A stretch of 64,000 bases of DNA from Sphingomonas mali NBRC 15500 (lineage in GTDB: Bacteria; Pseudomonadota; Alphaproteobacteria; Sphingomonadales; Sphingomonadaceae), in NCBI RefSeq assembly GCF_001598415.1, contig NZ_BCYX01000013.1, forward strand, positions 1 through 64,000, read 5' to 3'. The notes under the pieces are model-generated. The model searched no databases. It was not told where the DNA came from and was given only the letters and a program-made list of their open reading frames with translations. Shown in pieces: positions 27,001 to 34,409 of this stretch. Both the position numbers and the translations under genes were made by a program. Each line of letters starts with the position of its first letter. Within the stretch, counting starts at the first letter, position 1.

Positions 27001-28326
27001 TTATTTCTTCCAGCTCACCGCCTGATCGCCGGCATTCTCGCGGACGAAGCAGGTGCCGCCCTTGGCACGATAGCTAGCGCAGAGCTGCGCCGCTCCCGCG
27101 CGGTCGAAGCCGCCGACCGACAGGCGATAGAAGCTCTTGCCGTTGATCGTCACCGACATGCCCGTGGGAGCATGGCCGGCGAAGCCCGAATAAGCGCGTG
27201 AGGCCCGGGCCCATCCATCGCGGGCAACGCCCGCGCTGTCATAGGCACCGAGCTGGACATAGAAATTGCCCTTGCTCACGCTGACCTTGGTGGCGCCCGG
27301 GGTGGTAGGAGCAACCATGGGTTTGACGAATGCTGCGGCCTTGATGGCCGATTTCGGCGCCTTGATCAGTGGCGCCTTGCTGCCGACCGCCGGCTGGACC
27401 GGCAGCGGCTGAACCACTTCGGCACGCGGCCCGAACACCACCGTGCTGACCGCCGGCGCGGCCGCGACGACCGGCGCGGGCGTGATCGTACCGGCATCCA
27501 CCGGCGCGGAAGCCGCCGCGACTTCGGCCGGCGTCTTGGGCATATAGGCATCGACCGGGGCAGGCGCGCTGGCGACGACCGGCGTGCTGGCGTTGAGCGC
27601 GAGCGCGACCGGCTGGCCGGGATCGGCCGCCGGCGTGACGCCGAGCAAAGCCGCTACCTGGTCGTAGCGCGATGCGGGGCGCGCGAATGCGGCCCATTCG
27701 GTGATGCGCTTGTCGGCATCGGTCGGCGACAGGTCCATGCCCGCGACCATGCGGGCATCCTGCCAACGGCCGGCGAGCGCCAGGCTGAGTGCCAGATTCT
27801 GGCGGAGCTTAGCATCGGCGCCCGGCTGTTTCGCGACCGGCAGCAGGAGGTTGACCGCGCTGATCGGATCGCCCGCGAGCGCCATGGCGAGGCCACGATC
27901 ACTGACCGAGATCGATCCCGAATTGCTGTCGAGCGTCTGGCGCGCGCCAGTCCAGTCGCCCTCGGCGATCTGGGCGAGTGCCAGGTTGAGCGCGACCTTG
28001 CCGTCACCCGGTGACAGCGTGAGCGCATCATTGAAGGTGGTGCGAGCCGAGGCGAAACGACCGGCCAGCAGATAGGCCTGCCCGAGCACGGTGCGATAGT
28101 CGGCGATTTGCGGACGGAGTTCGACCGCGGCTTCGGCCCAGCGCACGGCGTCGTTGCCCTGGCGGTCGGCGAGCGCCTTGCGCGCCCGGGCGATATCCGT
28201 TGCCGCGGCATTGTCATCGACTTGGCTCGACTTCGAGCCGGCGAGCGCGGCGCCCTGATAGACGCCCCCCAAAGCGGCGCAAAGCGCGACCGCCGAGAGG
28301 CCCATCGTCAATCGCTTCGACTTCAT
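27001..28326 (-). CDS. TPR and SPOR domain exported protein
   Basis: A 441-residue exported protein. Signal peptide is at ~1-29; tetratricopeptide-like repeats at ~40-200 ('PGDGKVALNLALAQIAEGDW'); a Pro/Ala-rich linker at ~210-350; and a C-terminal SPOR domain ('FYVQLGAYDSAG ... FYRLSVGGFDRAGAAQLC'). SPOR domains bind glycan strands stripped of stem peptides at the division septum. ATG 28326 is chosen because it begins the signal peptide. It starts 16 bp after the RHH-like gene and so is the third gene of a parA operon. Confidence 0.85.
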   Translation of the reverse strand: MKSKRLTMGLSAVALCAALGGVYQGAALAGSKSSQVDDNAAATDIARARKALADRQGNDAVRWAEAAVELRPQIADYRTVLGQAYLLAGRFASARTTFNDALTLSPGDGKVALNLALAQIAEGDWTGARQTLDSNSGSISVSDRGLAMALAGDPISAVNLLLPVAKQPGADAKLRQNLALSLALAGRWQDARMVAGMDLSPTDADKRITEWAAFARPASRYDQVAALLGVTPAADPGQPVALALNASTPVVASAPAPVDAYMPKTPAEVAAASAPVDAGTITPAPVVAAAPAVSTVVFGPRAEVVQPLPVQPAVGSKAPLIKAPKSAIKAAAFVKPMVAPTTPGATKVSVSKGNFYVQLGAYDSAGVARDGWARASRAYSGFAGHAPTGMSVTINGKSFYRLSVGGFDRAGAAQLCASYRAKGGTCFVRENAGDQAVSWKK

Positions 28327-28342
28327 CGCAACGTCCCCCAAT

Positions 28343-28957
28343 TCACCCCTTGGCCCGCGTCGGCAGCTGGCGAGCCAGCTCGCCGACTTCGGGCAGCGAT
28401 TCCAAAAAGGCGTCGAGCGCCCCGGTAACAATCTGTTGGGCCGAACGGCCGCTGACCGCGCTGGCGAGGCGCAGCCGCAAATGGCGCTCCTCGTCGAGGC
28501 GCAGAGTGAACGCGGCCTTGTGCTTGTGCTGCGTCGCGCGGGCGATCCGGCCAGCCGCTGCGACCGAGACCGGACGGGGTTCGAACGTATCCGCCGCAAC
28601 CGCCTTGACGACGACCTCCGGCTGCGGCGCAGGCGCCTCGATCAGACCTTCGGGCTCGTCCTCGACGGTTTCGTCGAGCACCGGCGGCTCGAATTCCTGT
28701 TTCAGCGCATGGCGCTGCGCCAGGACCGGCGGCACGCCCTCGGGCGGCGGCTGGATCTGGTCGTCCTCGTGCAGAGGATGGATATCGGCGACCGGCTCGG
28801 GGATATGTCCCATGTCGTTCCAGCCGAGATCGTCGATCCCGGCCAGCGAGGCATAACCGCCGGTGAAACCCTGCGGACGCATTGCCGGACGCGCCTGACC
28901 CTTGCGGGCGAGCAGGCCGGAGGACAGGGAGGCGAAAGGCTTGGGCTCGCTCATCAT
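28343..28957 (-). CDS. ParA-associated protein with C-terminal ribbon-helix-helix-like region
   Basis: A 204-residue protein without an assigned family. Residues 1-145 are low-complexity, Pro/Glu-rich and probably disordered. Residues ~147-190 ('KAAFTLRLDEERHLRLRL' then 'SGRSAQQIVTGALDAFLESL') fit a beta strand plus two helices as in ribbon-helix-helix DNA-binding domains. It starts 10 bp after the parA stop, so it is probably the cargo adaptor or DNA-binding partner of that ATPase. A disordered arm plus small dimerisation domain is the usual plan of ParA stimulators. The function is inferred. Confidence 0.75.
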   Translation of the reverse strand: MMSEPKPFASLSSGLLARKGQARPAMRPQGFTGGYASLAGIDDLGWNDMGHIPEPVADIHPLHEDDQIQPPPEGVPPVLAQRHALKQEFEPPVLDETVEDEPEGLIEAPAPQPEVVVKAVAADTFEPRPVSVAAAGRIARATQHKHKAAFTLRLDEERHLRLRLASAVSGRSAQQIVTGALDAFLESLPEVGELARQLPTRAKG

Positions 28958-28967
28958 CGCGCCACCC

Positions 28968-29693
28968 TCAGCTCATCACTCGGCGGCCGAAGCCACCACC
29001 GCCGGCCTGCGGACGCGCACCGAAACCCGGATGCTGCATCGCGGTCGGCGCGGAAAAGACCGTGCGACGGAAATTCTTTTCGAGACGGTCGGAGATATAG
29101 GCCCAGAGCTCGGTCACTTCGGCGGCCGAGCGGCCCTTGGGATCGACTTCCATCACGGTGCGGCCGTCGATCATCGACGCGGCAAAATCGGTGCGGTGGT
29201 GGATCGTGATCGGAGCCACGGTGCCGTGCTGCGACAGCGCGACCGCGGCTTCCGAGGTGATCTTGGCCTTAGGCGTGGCGCCGTTGACCACGAAGATCAG
29301 CGGCTTGCCGGCACGCTCGCACAAATCGACCGTGGCGCCGACGGCGCGCAGGTCATGCGGCGACGGGCGCGTCGGAATGACGATCAGCTCGGCTACCTGG
29401 ATGACGCTCTGGATCGCCATCGTAATCGCTGGCGGCGTATCGATCACCGCCATCTTGAAGCCCTGCTGACGCAGCACTTCGAGATCGGCAGCAAGCCGCG
29501 CAACGGTGGTCTGGGCAAAGGCGGGAAATTCCGTTTCCCGCTCGTTCCACCAATCCGACAGCGATCCCTGGGGGTCGATGTCGATCAGCACGACAGGGCC
29601 GGCTCCGGCAAGCTGTGCCTGCACCGCAAGGTGCCCAGACAGCGTCGTCTTGCCCGATCCGCCCTTCTGCGATGCCATCGCGAGAACGCGCAT
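28968..29693 (-). CDS. ParA/MinD-type ATPase (orphan ParA)
   Basis: A 241-residue deviant-Walker ATPase. The motif K10-GGSG-K15-TT has the signature lysine of ParA dimers, with 'VLIDIDPQGSLSDWW' (Walker A') and 'MAVIDTPPA' (Walker B). Such proteins form ATP-dependent DNA- or membrane-bound gradients that position cargo. It is not in a chromosomal parAB-gidB context; it heads an operon with an RHH-like protein and a SPOR-TPR protein. The Gly-rich C-terminal tail ('GARPQAGGGGFGRR') is unusual. Plasmid partition is unlikely, since the setting is core chromosome. Confidence 0.92.
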   Translation of the reverse strand: MRVLAMASQKGGSGKTTLSGHLAVQAQLAGAGPVVLIDIDPQGSLSDWWNERETEFPAFAQTTVARLAADLEVLRQQGFKMAVIDTPPAITMAIQSVIQVAELIVIPTRPSPHDLRAVGATVDLCERAGKPLIFVVNGATPKAKITSEAAVALSQHGTVAPITIHHRTDFAASMIDGRTVMEVDPKGRSAAEVTELWAYISDRLEKNFRRTVFSAPTAMQHPGFGARPQAGGGGFGRRVMS

Positions 29694-29799
29694 TGATCCT
29701 GTTACTCCCCGCTATTCGGGAAGCGAGGTGCCATGGGGCGAGCTAAGAACAGGTTAACGCCGTGATATTCAGTTGGGAGGCGAAACGATCGTGGAGGTC

Positions 29800-29874
29800 T
29801 GTTTGAAAACGGGCTGAGGGGCGCGTTTCGCGACACCAGGTCTCAAAACTCGCTCTTTCGCGAGTTTTCAAACA
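29800..29874. promoter_or_regulatory. Competing inverted repeats in divergent intergenic region
   Basis: The arms TGTTTGAAAAC (29800-29810) and GTTTTCAAACA (29864-29874) are perfect 11-bp complements. Inside them, AAAACTCGC (29845-29853) pairs with GCGAGTTTT (29860-29868). The two structures share 29864-29868 and so are mutually exclusive. They lie between divergent parA and the Sel1-SPOR gene, about 85 bp before the latter's ATG. They could be an operator pair, an RNA switch, or a centromere-like site for the ParA/RHH pair. Confidence 0.5.
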
Positions 29875-29958
29875 CACTCGTGCCTAACCTTTTCTTTGCC
29901 ATTCGCCCGTTACAGCGCGATATTATCCCTGAAGTGTATTGGGCGGGACACGAATAAC

Positions 29959-31104
29959 ATGCGAACGCTGATCGGCGCTGCGGCGCTTTCCCTTGCCGCC
30001 ATCGCGGCGACCGTCGCCATCGGCGCGCCGGCGATGGCCGACACCAAAGCGGGAGTCGATGCCTGGAACCGCGGCGACTATAAAGCCGCGGTCGACGAAT
30101 GGCGCAAGGCGGCGATCGCCGGCGACGCCGACGCGCAATTCAATCTAGGTCAGGCCTATAAGCTCGGGCGCGGCGTGCCGGTCGACTTGCCGATGGCGGA
30201 AAGCTGGTATCGCAAGGCGGCGCTGCAGGGTCACGCCCAGGCCGAGGACAATTACGGCCTCGCGCTGTTCCAGGACGGCAAGCGCGCCGAGGCGGTGCCG
30301 TGGCTCGAAAAATCGGTCGGCCGCAGCGAACCCCGCGCCGAACTCGTGCTCGGCACGATGCTGTTCAACGGCGACGGGATCGAACGCGACTGGGTGCGCG
30401 CTTATGCGCTGATGACGCGTTCGTCGGGCGCCGGCCTGCCGCAGGGATCGCAGACGCTGGCCGAGATGGACAAATATATCCCCGCCGACCAGCGCCAGCG
30501 CGGCATCGAGCTCGCGCGCAAGATGGATACGCAGGTCGCCAGCAACGGCAATTACGCATCCGAGATTACCGGCGGCGGCCCCGATGGCCCCGCTATCACC
30601 TCGACCGACGTACCGCCCTCGCCGACGCCGGGGCCGGTTTATGGCCAGCCCGGCACTAGCTATCCCGCGCCCGGCAAGGGATCCAGGCCGGGCAAGAACA
30701 AGCCGCCGGTGCTCGCAGCCAATCCGCCGCAGACCTACACTCCGGCGCCTGCCTATAATCCCGGGCCGGCCAACAATCCGCCTCCCGCCTATGCAGTCCC
30801 GCCTGCCCCGCGCCCGAAGCCGGTGCCCGTCCGGCCCGCGCCGGAACCCGCACCGGTTGCAGTTGCGAGCGGTGGCGGCTGGCGCGTCCAGTTCGGCGCC
30901 TTCCGTGACGAGGGCAATGCCAAGGCCTTGTGGGCGCGGCTCAAAGGCCAGGTCGGCGGCCTTTCCGGCATGCAGCCTTATCTGCGTCGCGTCGGTCCGA
31001 TCACCAAGCTTCAGGCCGGCCCGATCCGCTCGCAGGCCGATGCGGCGCGGTTGTGCGGCGCGGTCAAGCGCGCCGGGTCTGAGTGCGTGCCGGTCAAACC
31101 GTAA
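29959..31104 (+). CDS. Sel1/TPR-repeat and SPOR domain exported protein
   Basis: A 381-residue exported protein. Signal peptide at ~1-27; Sel1-like repeats at ~30-190 ('GDADAQFNLGQAYKLGRGV', 'LGTMLFNGDGIERDWVRA'); a Pro-rich linker; and a C-terminal SPOR domain at ~305-381 ('GGWRVQFGAFRDEGNAKALW'). It is predicted to bind denuded septal peptidoglycan. ATG 29959 is chosen as it begins the signal peptide. It is divergent from the parA operon, which itself ends in a SPOR protein, so both may serve one cell-envelope or division process. Confidence 0.9.
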   Translation: MRTLIGAAALSLAAIAATVAIGAPAMADTKAGVDAWNRGDYKAAVDEWRKAAIAGDADAQFNLGQAYKLGRGVPVDLPMAESWYRKAALQGHAQAEDNYGLALFQDGKRAEAVPWLEKSVGRSEPRAELVLGTMLFNGDGIERDWVRAYALMTRSSGAGLPQGSQTLAEMDKYIPADQRQRGIELARKMDTQVASNGNYASEITGGGPDGPAITSTDVPPSPTPGPVYGQPGTSYPAPGKGSRPGKNKPPVLAANPPQTYTPAPAYNPGPANNPPPAYAVPPAPRPKPVPVRPAPEPAPVAVASGGGWRVQFGAFRDEGNAKALWARLKGQVGGLSGMQPYLRRVGPITKLQAGPIRSQADAARLCGAVKRAGSECVPVKP

Positions 31105-31122
31105 CGTCCGGCCGTAACGGCG

Positions 31123-32400
31123 TCAGGCGGCCGGGCCGGTATAGCCCGGCCCGTACACCGCCTGGCGGATGTCGTGATGCAATGTCCCGTCGAACGGAAG
31201 CACCTGGACGAAGAACACCGCGGCAAGATCGTTGAGAGGGTCGACCCAGAATAAGGTCGTTTCCGCGCCGTCCCAGAAGAACTCGCCGACAGCTCCTCGA
31301 TTCTCCTTCGCATCTTTGGGCGGCGCAATCCGCACCGCGAAATCGATACCGAACCCGACCGAACCCTTGCCGGGCAGGAAGAAGCGCTTGGTGATCCGAG
31401 GGTCGAGCTGGTCGGTCGACATCACGCGAATCGTGTCGGGCGAAAGGATACGGGTTCCGTCGAGCGTGCCGCGCCCAAGCAGCATCCGCGCGAACCGCAT
31501 ATAATCGTCAAGCGTCGAAGCGAGCCCCGCACCGCCCATCGTCAGCTTGCGCGGACCGAAATTGAGCGCACGCGCCTTGTCGTCGGGAACGCGATCCAGC
31601 TTGCCACCCGCGGCCTGGGTATAAGTAGCTGCGAACCGCGCAAGGCGTTCCGGCGGTTGGGTCCAGGCGGTGTCCTTCATCCCCAAGGGCTCGAGGATCG
31701 TGCGGCGAACATAAGGCTCGAATTTCTCGCCGGTCAGACGCTCGACCAGCAATGCCTGGACATCGACCGCAGCGCTGTAGCTCCACTCGGCACCCGGATC
31801 GAACAGCAACGGGACGCTCGCAAGCTTGTCGCCGAACTCGTCGAGCGTGTTGGTAAGCGCCAGAGGATCCACCTCGTGGAAGATCTTGTCGGCAGCGGTA
31901 TCGCGCATCCCGTAGGAAAAGCCGGCGGTGTGCCGCATGATGTCGCGGACAATGATCGGTCGCGCCGGATCGCGTAGCAACGGCTTGCTGTCGGCGCCAG
32001 TGCCACCCGCCAGCACCTTCACTTTGCCGAACGCCGGAAGATAATTCGCCAGCGGATCGTCGAGCCCGAACTTACCCTGCTCCCAGAGCTGCATCAGCGC
32101 GACGCCCGTGACCGGCTTGGTCATCGAGAAGATCTGCACCAGCGTATCGCGCGCCATCGCCCGCTTCGCCTCGCGATCGGCAAAGCCGAAGGCTCCGAAA
32201 TAACGTTCCGCGCCGCGCTGCCAGATCAGGCAAGAGGCACCGGCGGCGCGGTTGGCCGATACCATCTGCCTGAGCGTGGCATCGATGCGGTTGCGATCGA
32301 TTGCCAATCCGGCGGTAGCGGGAGAAAGACGACGCTTGGCCGCGAATGCCGGCAAGGCCAGCCCCGACGCCATCACCGCAAGTGCACTACGTCGGTCCAT
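31123..32400 (-). CDS. Beta-lactamase family serine hydrolase (class C / esterase EstB-like)
   Basis: A 425-residue exported serine hydrolase. The N-terminus has twin Arg and a hydrophobic run ('DRRSALAVMASGLALPAFA'), suggesting Tat or Sec export. The catalytic S92-M-T-K95 motif and a 'WSYSAAVD' Tyr motif are typical of penicillin-binding/esterase members. The substrate is probably an ester or peptide; a role in beta-lactam resistance is not implied. ATG 32400 is used. It sits between the convergent Sel1-SPOR gene and serB, 31 bp downstream of serB on the same strand. Confidence 0.9.
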   Translation of the reverse strand: MDRRSALAVMASGLALPAFAAKRRLSPATAGLAIDRNRIDATLRQMVSANRAAGASCLIWQRGAERYFGAFGFADREAKRAMARDTLVQIFSMTKPVTGVALMQLWEQGKFGLDDPLANYLPAFGKVKVLAGGTGADSKPLLRDPARPIIVRDIMRHTAGFSYGMRDTAADKIFHEVDPLALTNTLDEFGDKLASVPLLFDPGAEWSYSAAVDVQALLVERLTGEKFEPYVRRTILEPLGMKDTAWTQPPERLARFAATYTQAAGGKLDRVPDDKARALNFGPRKLTMGGAGLASTLDDYMRFARMLLGRGTLDGTRILSPDTIRVMSTDQLDPRITKRFFLPGKGSVGFGIDFAVRIAPPKDAKENRGAVGEFFWDGAETTLFWVDPLNDLAAVFFVQVLPFDGTLHHDIRQAVYGPGYTGPAA

Positions 32401-32431
32401 CGCCCCCTCCCTCAAGCCTTGTTAACGCTCA

Positions 32432-33304
32432 CTATTCGCTAATCCAGTCCTTCCGCGCAACACCCTGTGCGAACAAGAGCGCTGACAAGTCGCCATGATC
32501 GATCCGCGCGCCCGCCGCTGCGGCGACCACGGGCTTGGCGTGATAGGCGACGCCCAGCCCGGCCTGGGTGATCATCGCGAGGTCGTTGGCGCCATCGCCG
32601 ACCGCGAGGGTTTCGGCGCGCGACAGGCCGAGGTCGAGCACCGCCTCGGACAGGGTGGCGAGCTTGGTCGAGGCGTCGACGATCGGCTTGGTGACGGTGC
32701 CGGCGAGCTTGCCGTCGGCGATTTCGAGCACATTGGCGATCGCGCGGGTGAAGCCGATCTCGGCGGCGACCGGTTCGGCGAAGCGGGTGAAGCCGCCCGA
32801 TACCAGGATCGCGGTCGCACCCCAGCCGCGCATCGTGCGGACGAGCTCGCGCGCGCCCGGCATGATCTTGACGCGTTCGGCAAGGCAGCGTGCGATCACG
32901 TTTTCGTCGAGCCCCTTGAGCAACGCGACGCGCGCATCGAGCGCCTCGCCGAAATCGAGCTCGCCGCGCATCGCCGCCTCGGTCACGGCCGCGATCTGCG
33001 CTTTTATCCCGGCATAATCGGCCAGCTCGTCGATGCATTCGACCGTGATCATCGTCGAATCCATGTCAGCGACGATCAGCTTCTTGCGGCGATGCTCGGC
33101 AGGTTGGACGACGACGTCATAGCCCTGCCCTTCCAGCGCGCCGCGCGCGGCGTCGGGATCGCGACCGAACTGGAGGTCCATCGCTTCGCCTTGCTCGACC
33201 CAGACATGCGCCACGGGCAGGCAACCCGCGGCGTCGAGCCGGTCGAGCGCGGCGGCGACCTCGCCCTTTGGCAGCGTCGGAGCTATCAGGGTGGCGATGA
33301 ACAA
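32432..33304 (-). CDS. serB: Phosphoserine phosphatase
   Basis: Dephosphorylates O-phosphoserine to serine, the last step of serine synthesis. The protein is 290 residues. The N-terminal ~80 residues are ACT-like; the HAD core begins with the nucleophile motif 'VADMDSTMITVECIDELA' and has 'ILVSGGFTRFAEPVA' and 'AVGDGANDLAMI'. TTG is the start, with a strong GGAGG six bases upstream, which decides it. It is divergent from miaA across a palindromic repeat. Confidence 0.96.
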   Translation of the reverse strand: MFIATLIAPTLPKGEVAAALDRLDAAGCLPVAHVWVEQGEAMDLQFGRDPDAARGALEGQGYDVVVQPAEHRRKKLIVADMDSTMITVECIDELADYAGIKAQIAAVTEAAMRGELDFGEALDARVALLKGLDENVIARCLAERVKIMPGARELVRTMRGWGATAILVSGGFTRFAEPVAAEIGFTRAIANVLEIADGKLAGTVTKPIVDASTKLATLSEAVLDLGLSRAETLAVGDGANDLAMITQAGLGVAYHAKPVVAAAAGARIDHGDLSALLFAQGVARKDWISE

Positions 33305-33333
33305 ACTGGACCTCCGATTGCCGTCTTTTCCCT

Positions 33334-33396
33334 CCGTTCGTGCTAAGCTTGTCGAAGCACGTAGGCACGCCCTTCGACAGGTTCAGGGCGAGCGGT
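33334..33396. repeat. REP-like double-hairpin element between serB and miaA
   Basis: The outer stem CCGTTCG (33334-33340) pairs with CGAGCGG (33389-33395) with one G-T. Two inner hairpins are CGTGCT/AGCACG (33339-33344 / 33356-33361) and CGCCCT/AGGGCG (33368-33373 / 33385-33390). Their loops (AAGCTTGTCGA and TCGACAGGTTC) are partly complementary. The sequence resembles the dispersed 'GTTCGTGCTGAGCTTGTCGAAGCACG...' repeat of sphingomonads. The miaA GTG start lies at its very edge. Confidence 0.85.
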
Positions 33397-34324
33397 GGTA
33401 GGGTTGGCCGCTCGTCCGAAAGTGGCGCTCATCGCAGGGCCGACCGCGAGCGGCAAGTCCGCTCTCGCGCTCGCGCTCGCCGAAAGGTTTGACGGCACGA
33501 TCATCAACGCCGACAGCGCGCAGGTCTATCGCGAGTTGCGCATCGTCACAGCCCGTCCCTCGCCCGAGGAGGAAGAGCGCGCGCCGCATCGCCTGTTCGG
33601 CCATGTCGACGCCGCCGACACCGGCTATTCCGCCGCGCGCTGGGCGGCGGAAGCGCGGGTCGAGATTGATCGCGCGGTGGCGGCTGGCAGCTTGCCGATC
33701 CTGGTCGGCGGCACCGGCCTCTATCTCCGTACGCTGATCGACGGGATCGCGCCGGTGCCCGAGATCGATCCCGGCATTCGCGCCGGGGTGCGAGCAATGA
33801 ACCTCCCTGAAGCCTATGCGGCACTAACTATTGTCGACCGGGCGGAAGCGGCAAGGCTCAACCCGGCCGACACCACGCGCATCTGCCGCGCGCTGGAAGT
33901 CGTCCGCTCCACCGGACGCCCAATCGCCGAGTGGCGGCGCGAGCGCATCGGCGGGATCGGCGAGCGCATCGACCTTATCGCGACGATCCTGCTGCCGCCG
34001 CGCGATTGGCTCAACGAGCGGATCGATCGCCGCTTCGCCGCGATGGTCGATGCCGGCGCGATGACCGAAGTGGCGACGCTGATCGCCCGCGAGGACGTCC
34101 CCCTCGACGCACCCATCCGCCGCGCGATCGGCATGCCGGAACTCGCCGCCGCCGCGCTGGGCGACATCACGCTCGATGAAGCGATCGAGCGCGCCAGCCT
34201 TGCCACGCGCCAATATGCCAAACGCCAATACACATGGTTCCGCAATCAGCCCCCGGCGGACTGGACACACACCGAAGAGACAGATAGTTTCAATCTAATT
34301 AGTGAAATAGCAATAAGATTATAA
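33395..34324 (+). CDS. miaA: tRNA dimethylallyltransferase
   Basis: Transfers dimethylallyl to A37 of tRNAs reading UNN codons. The protein is 309 residues. The P-loop is 'LIAGPTASGKSALALALA', followed by 'INADSAQVYRELRIVTARPS' and the C-terminal 'TRQYAKRQYTWFRNQ' block. The GTG at 33395 lies on the last bases of a REP-like repeat, whose AGGGCGAGCG could act as ribosome binding site. An internal start (TTG 33404 or GTG 33422) is possible. The last ~15 codons are unusually AT-rich. Confidence 0.95.
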   Translation: MVGLAARPKVALIAGPTASGKSALALALAERFDGTIINADSAQVYRELRIVTARPSPEEEERAPHRLFGHVDAADTGYSAARWAAEARVEIDRAVAAGSLPILVGGTGLYLRTLIDGIAPVPEIDPGIRAGVRAMNLPEAYAALTIVDRAEAARLNPADTTRICRALEVVRSTGRPIAEWRRERIGGIGERIDLIATILLPPRDWLNERIDRRFAAMVDAGAMTEVATLIAREDVPLDAPIRRAIGMPELAAAALGDITLDEAIERASLATRQYAKRQYTWFRNQPPADWTHTEETDSFNLISEIAIRL

Positions 34325-34409
34325 CATTGACGGTTGACGCGTAGTTTTCATGCACGTAGAGCCGCCCGTCTGCAATCATGTTGCGCATGCGAAGAAGGAG
34401 GACGTTGTC

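Noticed and set aside
31123..32400. Beta-lactam resistance gene
   Set aside because: SxTK and YxA/S motifs occur in many esterases; sequence is of the broad serine hydrolase group with no AmpC-specific pattern seen.
34325..34409. Leader peptide or attenuator before ilvB
   Set aside because: The in-frame leader MHVEPPVCNHVAHAKK is not rich in Ile, Leu or Val codons and no exclusive hairpins were found.
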